DNA of 7,243 nt from Christensenellaceae bacterium (GCA_017881705.1 JADGQP010000089.1:1-7243), one strand, 5' to 3'; shown: positions 1 to 6,588, numbered from the stretch's first letter. Notes: generated by a model not told the origin, from the letters alone. Numbers and translations are program-made.

Positions 1-2
1 CC

Positions 3-536
3 CTACGCGAGGCGCTTCGCAAGTTGGAACGCGACGGCCTGGTGGAATATGTGCTTCGCCGCGGCGTGGTGGTGCGCGCGTTTACCATCGCGGACGTGGA
101 AGAAATCTACACCATTCGCAACGCCCTGGAAATGCTCACTCTGCCTTCGATTATCGAGAACGCCACGCCGGAGGATATTCGCTCCATGCGCGAAAAACTG
201 CACCGCATGGATAACTACCTTGCCAAAAACGATATCGAGGGTCTTTCTCCGCTGGCGCGCAGCTTTCACGACGAGTTAACTTCCATCTCCGGGCTCAACC
301 GCATTCTGCGTGTGATCCAAAGTCAGGATGAGTATATCCGCCGCTTCTCCGCTATGAGCATCGCCATTGAAACGCGCCGCTCCTCCGCCCACGAAGAACA
401 TTACAAGCTGGTGGAATATGTGGAGAAAAAAGATTTAGTCAACTTTTCCAGCTTAATGCAAAAACACATTGAGCGCAGCAAGGAAACCTGCCTGAGAGCC
501 CTTAAGGAAGCGCAAATCCAGCAAAATCAGGAGTAA
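3..536 (+). CDS. GntR-family transcriptional regulator, FCD subfamily (5' end cut off)
   Basis: A DNA-binding repressor or activator of the FadR/FCD branch of GntR proteins, which usually sense a small carboxylic acid. The reading frame is open to the left edge. Its first visible residues (LREALRKLERDGLVEY, then RRGVVVR) are the recognition helix and wing of the GntR winged helix, so only the first part of that domain is missing. The apparent TTG at 24 lies inside the motif and is not the true start. The rest is an all-helical FCD ligand domain. Counting from the TTG codon, His82 (in FHDEL), His126 (in EEHYKL) and His148 (in QKHIE) sit where FCD proteins bind metal. The usual Asp four residues before the first His is Ala78. 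The family call is firm. The effector and target genes cannot be read from this fragment; the regulated genes may lie upstream, outside the window. Confidence 0.9.
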   Translation, partial: LREALRKLERDGLVEYVLRRGVVVRAFTIADVEEIYTIRNALEMLTLPSIIENATPEDIRSMREKLHRMDNYLAKNDIEGLSPLARSFHDELTSISGLNRILRVIQSQDEYIRRFSAMSIAIETRRSSAHEEHYKLVEYVEKKDLVNFSSLMQKHIERSKETCLRALKEAQIQQNQE

Positions 537-539
537 CCG

Positions 540-580
540 CCGCTTCCGCCGCCAAAAGGCACGGCGGGAGCGGTTTTTTT
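540..580 (+). terminator. Intrinsic terminator after the GntR gene
   Basis: A 12-bp GC-rich stem is formed by CCGCTTCCGCCG (540-551) and CGGCGGGAGCGG (562-573), with one G-U pair and a 10-nt loop. Seven T residues follow (574-580). It begins 4 nt after the stop codon of the regulator gene and should end its transcript, separating it from the peptidase gene that starts 34 nt later. Confidence 0.9.
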
Positions 581-600
581 CATGAAGATTAAAATCAAAC

Positions 601-604
601 GGAG
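601..604 (+). promoter_or_regulatory. Ribosome-binding site that selects ATG 614
   Basis: GGAG at 601-604 is 9 nt before the ATG at 614, a normal distance. An in-frame ATG at 605 directly abuts the GGAG and would have no properly spaced site of its own, so 614 is the likelier start. Confidence 0.7.
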
Positions 605-613
605 ATGATCGCC

Positions 614-2377
614 ATGGAATCCACCTGGGACCTGAGCGTATTTTACAAAGGGTTTAACGATCCGGCACTGAGAGCCGATATTGAAAAGCTGCATACGTTG
701 ATTCGGGAAGGGCACGAGCTGCTGACCGCAGAACTGCCGAAAACGGAAAAATTGGAAGCGATCATAGATCGGCTGGAAACCCTGAACGATATGTTCTCCA
801 AAACCTATATGTTTTGCCAGCTCACCCTGTCGACAGACAGCGAAAACCGCGAAGCCTTCCGCACCTTGGAGGAGCTTAGCGCCTTGGGGGTGGACGCGCA
901 GGTATTTCAAAGCGCCTGCACGCGCTGCATCGGCGGCGTATCAGACCTTGAAGCGGAAATTTCCAAAAGCGTTAAGCTCACAACCAACGCTTTCATCTTG
1001 CGCGAAGCCAAGCGTGAGGCCGCGCACATGCTGCCAGAAAGTATGGAAAAATGGATGCTTCGCATGTCCTTAAGCGGCGGCGACTCTTTCCAGAAACTGC
1101 ACGACCAGCTGATGGGCACGATCACCGTGGATTTAAACGGCGAAAGCCTGCCCCTGCCCGCCATTCGCGGCATGGCCTTTGACCCTGACTCCAACGTGCG
1201 TAAAAGCGCTTATGAAGCGGAACTGTCCGCCTACCCGAAGGTTGCGCTGCCTATGGCGTTCTGTCTGGGCGGCATCAAGGGCGAAGCGCTTACGATGTGC
1301 GAAGCCAAGGGCTATCCGGACGTATTAACCCAGCAGCTTGCCGAAAGCCGCATGGATTCGGAAACGCTCACCGCCATGTGGGCCGCCATCCGCGAATATC
1401 TGCCGGATTTTCGCCGTTATCTGCGCGTAAAGGCAAAACTGCTGGGCCACGCGGACGGCCTGCCTTTCTACGATCTGTTCGCTCCTGTCGGAAGCGACGT
1501 GAAAACCTATACCGTTGAGGAAGCCCGCCAGCTGCTAAAGGACACTTTCGGCAAGGCACACCCTAAAATGGCCGATTTTATGATGCACGCGTTCGATAAC
1601 CGCTGGATCGACCTGTACCCCCGCAAGGGCAAGGAAGGCGGCGCGTTTTGTTCGGAAAACCATGAACTGAAGATCAGCCGGATCCTCACCAACTTCGTAG
1701 GCAGTTTCGCGGACGTAAGCACGCTCGCACACGAACTGGGACACGCCTGGCACGCGCATTGCATGGAGAACCTGCCTGTACTGCTTGCCCAGCCGCCGAT
1801 GCCCTTGGCCGAAACCGCCTCCACCTTCAACGAAACGCTGCTCTCCCATACGGTCATCCAGACCGTCGAACCGGATCGCGCCTTTGGCATTCTGGAAGGG
1901 GTGCTGATGGAAGCCACGCAATGTGTGGTGGATATTTACAGCCGCTTTTTATTTGAAAACGCCGTATTTGAAGCCCGTAAAACGCATACTCCGGCCGTGG
2001 AGGAACTACGCGAAATGATGCTTTCCGCCCAGGAGGAAGCCTATGGCGACGGGCTGGCCAAAGATGTGCGCCACCCCGATATGTGGATTAACAAGAGCCA
2101 TTATTATACCGTGGGTCTGCATTACTATAATTTCCCCTATGCGTTCGGCCTGCTGTTCGGCCTGGGGGTATACCAGAAATACACGGCGGAGGGCGCAGCT
2201 TTCCTGCCCAAGTACGACGCGCTGCTGGCGCGCTGCGGCAGCGACAGCGTTTATAACGTAGCCAGAAGCGTGGATATCGACGTACACGACGTGGCCTACT
2301 GGCGCAGCGCTCTTAACGTGCTGCGCGGCGAGATCGACGAGTTTGAGGCGCTTGCCAAGGGAAAAGTACAGCTGTGA
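614..2377 (+). CDS. pepF: M3-family oligoendopeptidase (PepF type), zinc metallopeptidase
   Basis: A cytoplasmic zinc endopeptidase of 587 residues that degrades short peptides. Numbered from the ATG at 614, the zinc motif HELGH is at residues 373-377: His373 and His377 bind zinc and Glu374 is the catalytic base. The third ligand is Glu400 in LAETASTFNE, the spacing expected for family M3. Further on, NKSHYYTVGLHYYNFPYAFG matches the His/Tyr-rich substrate-binding stretch of the family. The N-terminal third is helical (ESTWDLSVFYKGF opening), as in PepF-like proteins of about 590-600 residues. There is no signal peptide. The gene follows a terminator by 34 nt and overlaps the next gene by 4 nt (GTGA), so the two are probably co-transcribed and translationally coupled. 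No frameshift or missing active-site residue is seen. The family is certain; the exact peptide substrates are not. Confidence 0.95.
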   Translation: MESTWDLSVFYKGFNDPALRADIEKLHTLIREGHELLTAELPKTEKLEAIIDRLETLNDMFSKTYMFCQLTLSTDSENREAFRTLEELSALGVDAQVFQSACTRCIGGVSDLEAEISKSVKLTTNAFILREAKREAAHMLPESMEKWMLRMSLSGGDSFQKLHDQLMGTITVDLNGESLPLPAIRGMAFDPDSNVRKSAYEAELSAYPKVALPMAFCLGGIKGEALTMCEAKGYPDVLTQQLAESRMDSETLTAMWAAIREYLPDFRRYLRVKAKLLGHADGLPFYDLFAPVGSDVKTYTVEEARQLLKDTFGKAHPKMADFMMHAFDNRWIDLYPRKGKEGGAFCSENHELKISRILTNFVGSFADVSTLAHELGHAWHAHCMENLPVLLAQPPMPLAETASTFNETLLSHTVIQTVEPDRAFGILEGVLMEATQCVVDIYSRFLFENAVFEARKTHTPAVEELREMMLSAQEEAYGDGLAKDVRHPDMWINKSHYYTVGLHYYNFPYAFGLLFGLGVYQKYTAEGAAFLPKYDALLARCGSDSVYNVARSVDIDVHDVAYWRSALNVLRGEIDEFEALAKGKVQL

Positions 2378-3696
2378 ACGATCTGCCGGTTCGCGCGCCG
2401 TGGCTTGTGACCGCCGCGTGCGTATTCGCCCGGGCAAACGCGCCGCTGTATGCCGTAGGCGGGGCGGTGCGCAACGCGCTGATGGGTTTGCCCGCCAGCG
2501 ACGTGGATCTGTGCGGTCCAGCGCGCCCAGAGGAGGTAGCTCGCTTTTGCGAGGGTACCGCCGTACGCGCGGAGCTTCGTGCGGCGCATTTCGGCACCGT
2601 TGAACTGCACGTGGAGGACGAAACCGGCCGACACATGGCCGAATACACCACCTTCCGAACGGACAGCTACCGCTGCGGCCACCGACCCGACGCTGTGCGC
2701 TTCGCCGATTCGCCGGAAGTGGACGCACTTCGGCGCGATTTTTCCGTAAACGCGTTATACCGCCTGCTCCCGCCGGACGCCGATGCTCCCGCGCCGATAT
2801 TAGACCCTACGGGCGGGCTTGCGCACCTGAAGCAGGGCGTGCTGCACACCGTAACGGAAAACCCCGACCGCGTTTTTCAGGATGACGGCCTGCGGATTCT
2901 CCGCGCCGCGCGCTTTCAGGCGGAACTGGGCTTAACGCCTACCGAAGCGCTGCTTGCCTCCGCCGCGAAATACGCGGCGCTGCTGAGCGATATCGCCTGC
3001 GAACGTCTGCGCGACGAGTTGGTGCACCTTCTGCTATCCGATACGAAATATCCCACGCTTGCCCGCTCGCGCCCGCCCGTTCCGGCGGGCTTGGAAACCG
3101 TGCGAACCGTCGGCGCGTGGCCGTACCTGTTTGGCACGCTGTGTCCCGACGAGCGCACAATCCAGGCGACGGCTCATTATCAGGCTCCCGACGGTCCGCC
3201 TCCCACAGCAGGCAAGCTGGCTCTGCTGTTTATTTTTGAGGAGCCGGACGCGCTGGACGCGCAAATGCAGCGGCTGCGTTTTTCCACGCGTGAGGTTTCA
3301 GCCGCGCGTCAGGCGTTGGAATGGACACGCACACTATTGGATGGTAATGCCACAACCATGGGGGCATTGAACGCGGGCCGCGCGGCCGCGGAGCACGCGA
3401 CTGCCGCTTTCTGCGCGCTTGAGGTTTCGGGTACGTCCTGTGGCGAGGCGACGGTGCGCGCGCGTGCTTTATCGCGAATTTTTCTGGACGATCATCTGCC
3501 TAAAAGCCTGAAGGAACTGGCTGTACACGGCAACGATCTGCTGCCGCTTTGCAAACGGCTCGGCCTGCCGCAGGCGGTGATTGGGCAAACGTTAAACGCC
3601 TTGTGGCGCGCCGTAGCCGAGAACGGAATGCCCAACGAACGCGAAGCGTTGATGGCGGAAGCCCTGTTACGCATGAAAAACGAAGCGAAACGGTAA
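2374..3696 (+). CDS. cca: Class II tRNA nucleotidyltransferase / poly(A) polymerase family, probably CCA-adding enzyme
   Basis: Adds the 3' CCA end to tRNAs, or part of it, using CTP and ATP; cytoplasmic, 440 residues. Motifs appear in family order: the nucleotidyltransferase signature AVGGAVRN (27-34) followed by the metal-binding carboxylates of DVDLC (Asp43 and Asp45); TTFRTDSY (92-99); RRDFSVNA (120-127); DPTGGLAHL (144-152); and the template helix DDGLRILRAARF (170-181). The C-terminal part (about 378-430) has HGNDLL and a NEREAL stretch typical of the tRNA-binding tail of bacterial CCA enzymes. No HD phosphohydrolase motif is visible. The GTG start lies within the stop codon region of the peptidase gene, with AAGGGA at 2357-2362 as a weak ribosome site, so translation is probably coupled. 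The usual GGxVRD signature ends in Asn here. An A-adding or poly(A) polymerase role cannot be excluded from motifs alone. Confidence 0.9.
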   Translation: MNDLPVRAPWLVTAACVFARANAPLYAVGGAVRNALMGLPASDVDLCGPARPEEVARFCEGTAVRAELRAAHFGTVELHVEDETGRHMAEYTTFRTDSYRCGHRPDAVRFADSPEVDALRRDFSVNALYRLLPPDADAPAPILDPTGGLAHLKQGVLHTVTENPDRVFQDDGLRILRAARFQAELGLTPTEALLASAAKYAALLSDIACERLRDELVHLLLSDTKYPTLARSRPPVPAGLETVRTVGAWPYLFGTLCPDERTIQATAHYQAPDGPPPTAGKLALLFIFEEPDALDAQMQRLRFSTREVSAARQALEWTRTLLDGNATTMGALNAGRAAAEHATAAFCALEVSGTSCGEATVRARALSRIFLDDHLPKSLKELAVHGNDLLPLCKRLGLPQAVIGQTLNALWRAVAENGMPNEREALMAEALLRMKNEAKR

Positions 3697-3750
3697 GAAT
3701 AAAAGGAAAACCGCCGCGCCCGTGGAATGATAACCGTTACGACGGATAAA

Positions 3751-3756
3751 AGGGGG
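3751..3756 (+). promoter_or_regulatory. Ribosome-binding site that selects ATG 3764
   Basis: AGGGGG at 3751-3756 is 7 nt before the ATG at 3764. An in-frame TTG at 3758 is only 1 nt from this site and is therefore unlikely to be the start. Confidence 0.65.
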
Positions 3757-3763
3757 CTTGCGG

Positions 3764-5083
3764 ATGCGCGCGCAGAACCGAACGGTGTTTTGGTTGATTG
3801 TGGGGCTTACGTTTGCCGGCATGCTTGCGTTAAACCTTTGCACGCCTCTGCTTGCGGACGATTACCGATACGCCTTCAGTTTCGCCACCGGACAGCGCAT
3901 CGCCTCGGTCGGTGATATTTTCCCCTCGCTGGCCGCGCACGCCCAAACCATGAACGGACGGCTGGTGCCGCATTTTTTCGTACAGCTTTTTACGCTGTTC
4001 CCCCATGCCATTTTCGCCGTGGTCAACGCGGCGGTGTATCTGGCGCTGGTTCTCGGCGTTTACCGGCTGGCTGCTGGCGATACGCGCCGGTTTGATTGGC
4101 CGCTGCTGCTAACGGTGAACAGCGCTTTATTCTTGCTTCCGCCAGCCTTCGGCCAGAGTTTTCTGTGGTTGTCCGGCTCGGTCAATTATCTGTGGTGCGA
4201 CGCGCTGATGGCGTGGCTATTCGTGCCTTTTGCAAATGCGACGTTCAGGAACCGGCCGCTTGTCGGTTGGCGGAAACCGGCGCTGCTCGCCCTGGGTGCG
4301 TTACTTTTAGGGAACATGAGCGAGAACGTATCGGCCTGCGCCGTGCTGATGATGGGGCTGTGCGCGCTTTGGCAATGGATCCGCCACCGTAAGGTGCCCG
4401 CCTGGATGCTCGCGGTTACGCTGTCGGCGTTCATCTGCTGGCTATTGTTGATGCTCGCGCCCGCCAACGGGCTTAACGTCGCACAAGCGACGGTTGGGCT
4501 TAACGCGCTTGCCAATCATTTTCAGGCGGCGCTGACCATGTGGTTGCAATATGGGCTGTGGCCGTCGCTCGCGTTTATCGCCCTGTTTTTCTTCACGCTC
4601 GCCGCTGTGCCCACGGATAAAGATCGGCTGGCTTTCGGCCTGGGGATGTTTGTGTGCTCGCTCGCGTGCAATTTTGCCATGACCGCTTCCGATTATTATC
4701 CCGAGCGCGCGTTTACGGGCAGCGTCGTACTACTGATCGGCGCTTTCACGGTCGTGCTTGGCGCTGGCGTACAGGCCGGTTGGCTCCAGCCGCTCCGTTC
4801 CACGCTCGCCTGTGGGCTGGCGCTCGTGATGACGCTTCAAATGCTTGGCGCGATACCTAACGCTTATAACCGTTACCGCCTGGCGCAGGAACGCGTTACG
4901 GAGGTTATCGCCGCGCAAGACGCGGAGCAGACCGACGTGGAAACCTTCGGCATCAAAGGCATAACCCGTTTCGACGCGTTCTTCGGCCTAAATGAGCTTA
5001 CGGACGACCCTCAATACTTCCCCAATGTATATTTCGCGAAATATTACGGTTTAAACAGCGTTGTGGTCACCCGTTTTGAATAA
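3764..5083 (+). CDS. Polytopic membrane protein, DUF6056-like
   Basis: A 439-residue integral membrane protein with roughly ten hydrophobic segments. The first (about 7-27) is a signal-anchor-like helix after a short basic N-terminus. Numbered from ATG 3764, an acidic DDY motif (32-34) directly follows that first segment, NGR lies at 64-66, WLSGSVNYLW at 135-144, a SEN motif at 186-188 after GNM, and YYPERAFTG at 311-319. A soluble tail of about 70 residues (from about 367) rich in charged and aromatic residues ends the protein. This motif pattern resembles the DUF6056 family as I remember it; that assignment needs a profile search. No enzyme activity is established. An acidic pair just after the first membrane helix is reminiscent of GT-C fold glycosyltransferases, so a role with lipid-linked sugars at the surface is a reasonable guess. 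The gene is 67 nt after the tRNA nucleotidyltransferase gene with no terminator between, so it may share its transcript. Confidence 0.8.
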   Translation: MRAQNRTVFWLIVGLTFAGMLALNLCTPLLADDYRYAFSFATGQRIASVGDIFPSLAAHAQTMNGRLVPHFFVQLFTLFPHAIFAVVNAAVYLALVLGVYRLAAGDTRRFDWPLLLTVNSALFLLPPAFGQSFLWLSGSVNYLWCDALMAWLFVPFANATFRNRPLVGWRKPALLALGALLLGNMSENVSACAVLMMGLCALWQWIRHRKVPAWMLAVTLSAFICWLLLMLAPANGLNVAQATVGLNALANHFQAALTMWLQYGLWPSLAFIALFFFTLAAVPTDKDRLAFGLGMFVCSLACNFAMTASDYYPERAFTGSVVLLIGAFTVVLGAGVQAGWLQPLRSTLACGLALVMTLQMLGAIPNAYNRYRLAQERVTEVIAAQDAEQTDVETFGIKGITRFDAFFGLNELTDDPQYFPNVYFAKYYGLNSVVVTRFE

Positions 5084-5205
5084 CCTTCAACATCCGCGAA
5101 CTCCCTTTTGCATTCACAAGAACGTCACAGAATCTTCACGTTGACAGCATACCATATTTTCTGTTGTGTATCGCCTTTTACCTCAAGTATGGCGGTTGTA
5201 ATAAC

Positions 5206-5210
5206 GGAGG
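5206..5210 (+). promoter_or_regulatory. Ribosome-binding site that selects ATG 5217
   Basis: GGAGG at 5206-5210 is 6 nt before the ATG at 5217. The in-frame ATG at 5211 touches the site directly. Starting at 5217 also gives a classic signal peptide opening (MRRLIG). Confidence 0.75.
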
Positions 5211-5216
5211 ATGAAC

Positions 5217-6131
5217 ATGCGGCGTTTGATCGGCACGGTTTTAACTTGCGTTTTAATAGCGGCTGCTGGTTTTGCGCTGGCAGAAGACCGTGTAATAGTG
5301 TCGACGGACGATTGGACGCCGCCCGTGCTTACGGATCTTACCGCCTCCTCGTCATCGGAGTTGTTGCTGCTGAAAGTGGCACAGGAGGAAATTGGGTATA
5401 TCGAAGGGCCGCTGAGCGATGAAACGAAATACGGCGAGTGGTTCAGCGGTGGGCGTGTAGCCTGGTGTGCCGAGTTTCTTACCTGGTGCGTCGATCAGGT
5501 GGATCAGCGTTATAGCCTGAACTTGATGGATAATTTGTACCCGTGGTACGGCGGGCCTTCCACCGGCGCTCCGTTTTTCATCAAAAAGGGGCGTTTTATT
5601 TCGGATAATGGCAGCTTGCCCACCAGGGAAAAACAATGGCTCATCGGCAGCGAACATTACCTGCAAGCGAACGAATACATCCCCTATCCCGGGGATTATA
5701 TCTGGTTTTATTATTACGCGCGCAGCCTCGGCACCGACCATGTTGCGCTTGTGGAAGGCGTAAGCCAAAACGAGGATGGAAGCATTCTGGTGCATGTGAT
5801 TGAGGGAAACAATCCGGACCGTGTACAGCGCGCGGTTTACGAATTGACCGACTCCCGTATATACGGCTTCGGCACGCCGGTAAAGCGCGCATACACCAAC
5901 CTGCGGATCTATAACCGCAACGACGATGTGCTTGCGCTGCAAAACGATTTGAGCTCGCTTGGCTTCTACACGATGGAGGACGGACGGGAAGGCACGTTTA
6001 CGAAAACCCTGCAGCAGGCGGTGCGCGCGTTTCAGAAAGCCACCGCCTTAACCGCGAACGGGATTGTCGATATGGCTACGCATAACGCCCTTGAGCTCAA
6101 ACTTTCAGCCCAAAACGCGGCCCAGCCGTAA
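5217..6131 (+). CDS. Exported CHAP-domain hydrolase with C-terminal peptidoglycan-binding domain
   Basis: Predicted secreted cell-wall amidase or endopeptidase of 304 residues. Residues 1-22 form a signal peptide: two Arg, a hydrophobic core, and FALA before a likely signal peptidase I cut ahead of Glu-Asp. A short linker leads to a CHAP domain (about 48-225). The nucleophile is probably Cys84 in AWCAEF, the His is His175 in TDHVALVEG, and Glu196/Asn198 in VIEGNN complete the site. PYPGDYIWF (157-165) is the strand normally seen before the His. The region between Cys and His is long (about 90 residues) and aromatic-rich. A PG_binding_1 repeat follows (about 233-294: DVLALQNDLSSLGFY, then EGTFTKTLQQAVRAFQ and NGIVD). 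Domain assignments are confident. The bond cut, and whether the role is wall remodelling, cell separation or attack on other cells, is unknown. It has 133 nt of upstream sequence and so may have its own promoter. Confidence 0.9.
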   Translation: MRRLIGTVLTCVLIAAAGFALAEDRVIVSTDDWTPPVLTDLTASSSSELLLLKVAQEEIGYIEGPLSDETKYGEWFSGGRVAWCAEFLTWCVDQVDQRYSLNLMDNLYPWYGGPSTGAPFFIKKGRFISDNGSLPTREKQWLIGSEHYLQANEYIPYPGDYIWFYYYARSLGTDHVALVEGVSQNEDGSILVHVIEGNNPDRVQRAVYELTDSRIYGFGTPVKRAYTNLRIYNRNDDVLALQNDLSSLGFYTMEDGREGTFTKTLQQAVRAFQKATALTANGIVDMATHNALELKLSAQNAAQP

Positions 6132-6242
6132 CCCTGTTTTCGCGTTTGCCAAACGATTTGGGCCGAACCGAATGGCGTTAACAGATTCGCTCTTTTTCAA
6201 GAGTTACTGTACAATACGGAAGGCCTGAAAACGTCTCCGTGA

Positions 6243-6271
6243 TTGACAATCCAAAGCAATACCGTTATAAT
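6243..6271 (+). promoter_or_regulatory. Consensus sigma-A/sigma-70 promoter
   Basis: TTGACA (6243-6248), a 17-nt spacer, and TATAAT (6266-6271): both hexamers and the spacing match the consensus exactly. Transcription should begin near 6277-6279 and run into the glycosylphosphotransferase gene, giving an untranslated leader of about 310 nt. Experimental activity is not shown by sequence alone, but a match this complete is rare by chance. Confidence 0.85.
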
Positions 6272-6298
6272 CTGCGTGAGTACCGCGCCGCCCAATAA

Positions 6299-6329
6299 GT
6301 GCGTAAACTGCGGTTTCTCGCGTATTTTT
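6299..6329 (+). terminator. Weak hairpin with T-run early in the leader (possible attenuator)
   Basis: AAAC (6305-6308) pairs with GTTT (6313-6316) around a TGCG loop. After a small internal loop, GTGCG (6299-6303) pairs with CGCGT (6319-6323), two of the pairs being G-U. An A and five T residues follow (6325-6329). The stem is short and interrupted, so it may be nothing. If real, it would sit about 50 nt into the transcript from the consensus promoter. Confidence 0.2.
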
Positions 6330-6442
6330 GCCGTATAACAGCAGGGATGGAAAAGGCAGCGCATTAAAAAGCAAAAAGCGTGATAAAGCAGAATAAAAGG
6401 GGTATTTCGCGGAATTGTGGAAGTAATAGAAGTTGAAAATCA

Positions 6443-6467
6443 TTCTCCAGGGTCGATTGATAACGTT
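6443..6467 (+). repeat. Two-block direct repeat, copy 1
   Basis: Block A is TTCTCCAG (6443-6450), then 3 nt, then block B CGATTGATAACGTT (6454-6467). The same two blocks recur in the same order at 6478-6508, with block B one or two bases shorter. Function unknown; it lies in the predicted leader of the polysaccharide gene. Confidence 0.55.
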
Positions 6468-6477
6468 TACTTAAGCG

Positions 6478-6508
6478 TTCTCCAGCGTTAGGCAGGCGAT
6501 TGAACGTT
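6478..6508 (+). repeat. Two-block direct repeat, copy 2
   Basis: TTCTCCAG (6478-6485), then 11 nt, then CGATTGAACGTT (6497-6508). The blocks match copy 1, but the spacer is 11 nt rather than 3. CGTTAGG also occurs twice here (6486-6492 and 6505-6511). Confidence 0.55.
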
Positions 6509-6575
6509 AGGTTTATGTTCGCGCGCTGGTTTAGGCAACATTTCCCAGGCGGCGAAACGATATACGATAAAATGC

Positions 6576-6579
6576 GGAG
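6576..6579 (+). promoter_or_regulatory. Ribosome-binding site that selects ATG 6589
   Basis: GGAG at 6576-6579 is 9 nt before the ATG at 6589. An in-frame ATG at 6580 touches the site and is less likely to be used. Confidence 0.7.
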
Positions 6580-6588
6580 ATGGAATGC

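Larger units (their letters stand above)
6132..6588 (+). other. 457-nt non-coding region between wall hydrolase and polysaccharide genes
   Basis: No convincing gene on either strand. From left to right: a short hairpin CGTTT-GCC-AAACG (6143-6155) without a T-run, too weak to call a terminator; CTCTT-TTTC-AAGAG (6190-6203), likewise weak; a consensus promoter (6243-6271); a possible small hairpin with T-run (6299-6329); an A-rich stretch (6350-6435); and a pair of two-block direct repeats (6443-6508) shortly before the ribosome site of the next gene. No known riboswitch was recognised. Confidence 0.7.

Noticed and set aside
2006..2728. 240-codon open frame on the - strand across the pepF/cca junction
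   Set aside because: It lies antisense to two well-supported genes, its translation is rich in Arg and shows no family features, and GC-rich coding sequence commonly leaves such open frames.
3727..3749. Small stem CCGT-TACG-ACGG before the DUF6056-like gene
   Set aside because: Only four base pairs and no T-run; not a terminator and no evidence for a regulatory role.
5121..5142. Inverted repeat AACGT-N12-ACGTT as an operator before the CHAP gene
   Set aside because: Arms of 5 bp are expected often by chance, and no second copy or known operator matches.
5141..5169. TTGACA at 5141-5146 as the promoter of the CHAP gene
   Set aside because: The -35 match is perfect, but no hexamer 15-19 nt downstream matches TATAAT in more than three positions. 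A weak or activator-dependent promoter remains possible.
5352..5942. 196-codon open frame on the - strand
   Set aside because: Fully antisense to the CHAP gene, whose catalytic motifs and domain order are intact.
6143..6155. Hairpin CGTTT-GCC-AAACG as terminator of the CHAP gene
   Set aside because: The stem has five pairs, a 3-nt loop and no T-run after it.
6568..6573. TAAAAT as a -10 element just before the glycosylphosphotransferase gene
   Set aside because: No -35 element at a proper distance, and transcription would start at the ribosome-binding site.
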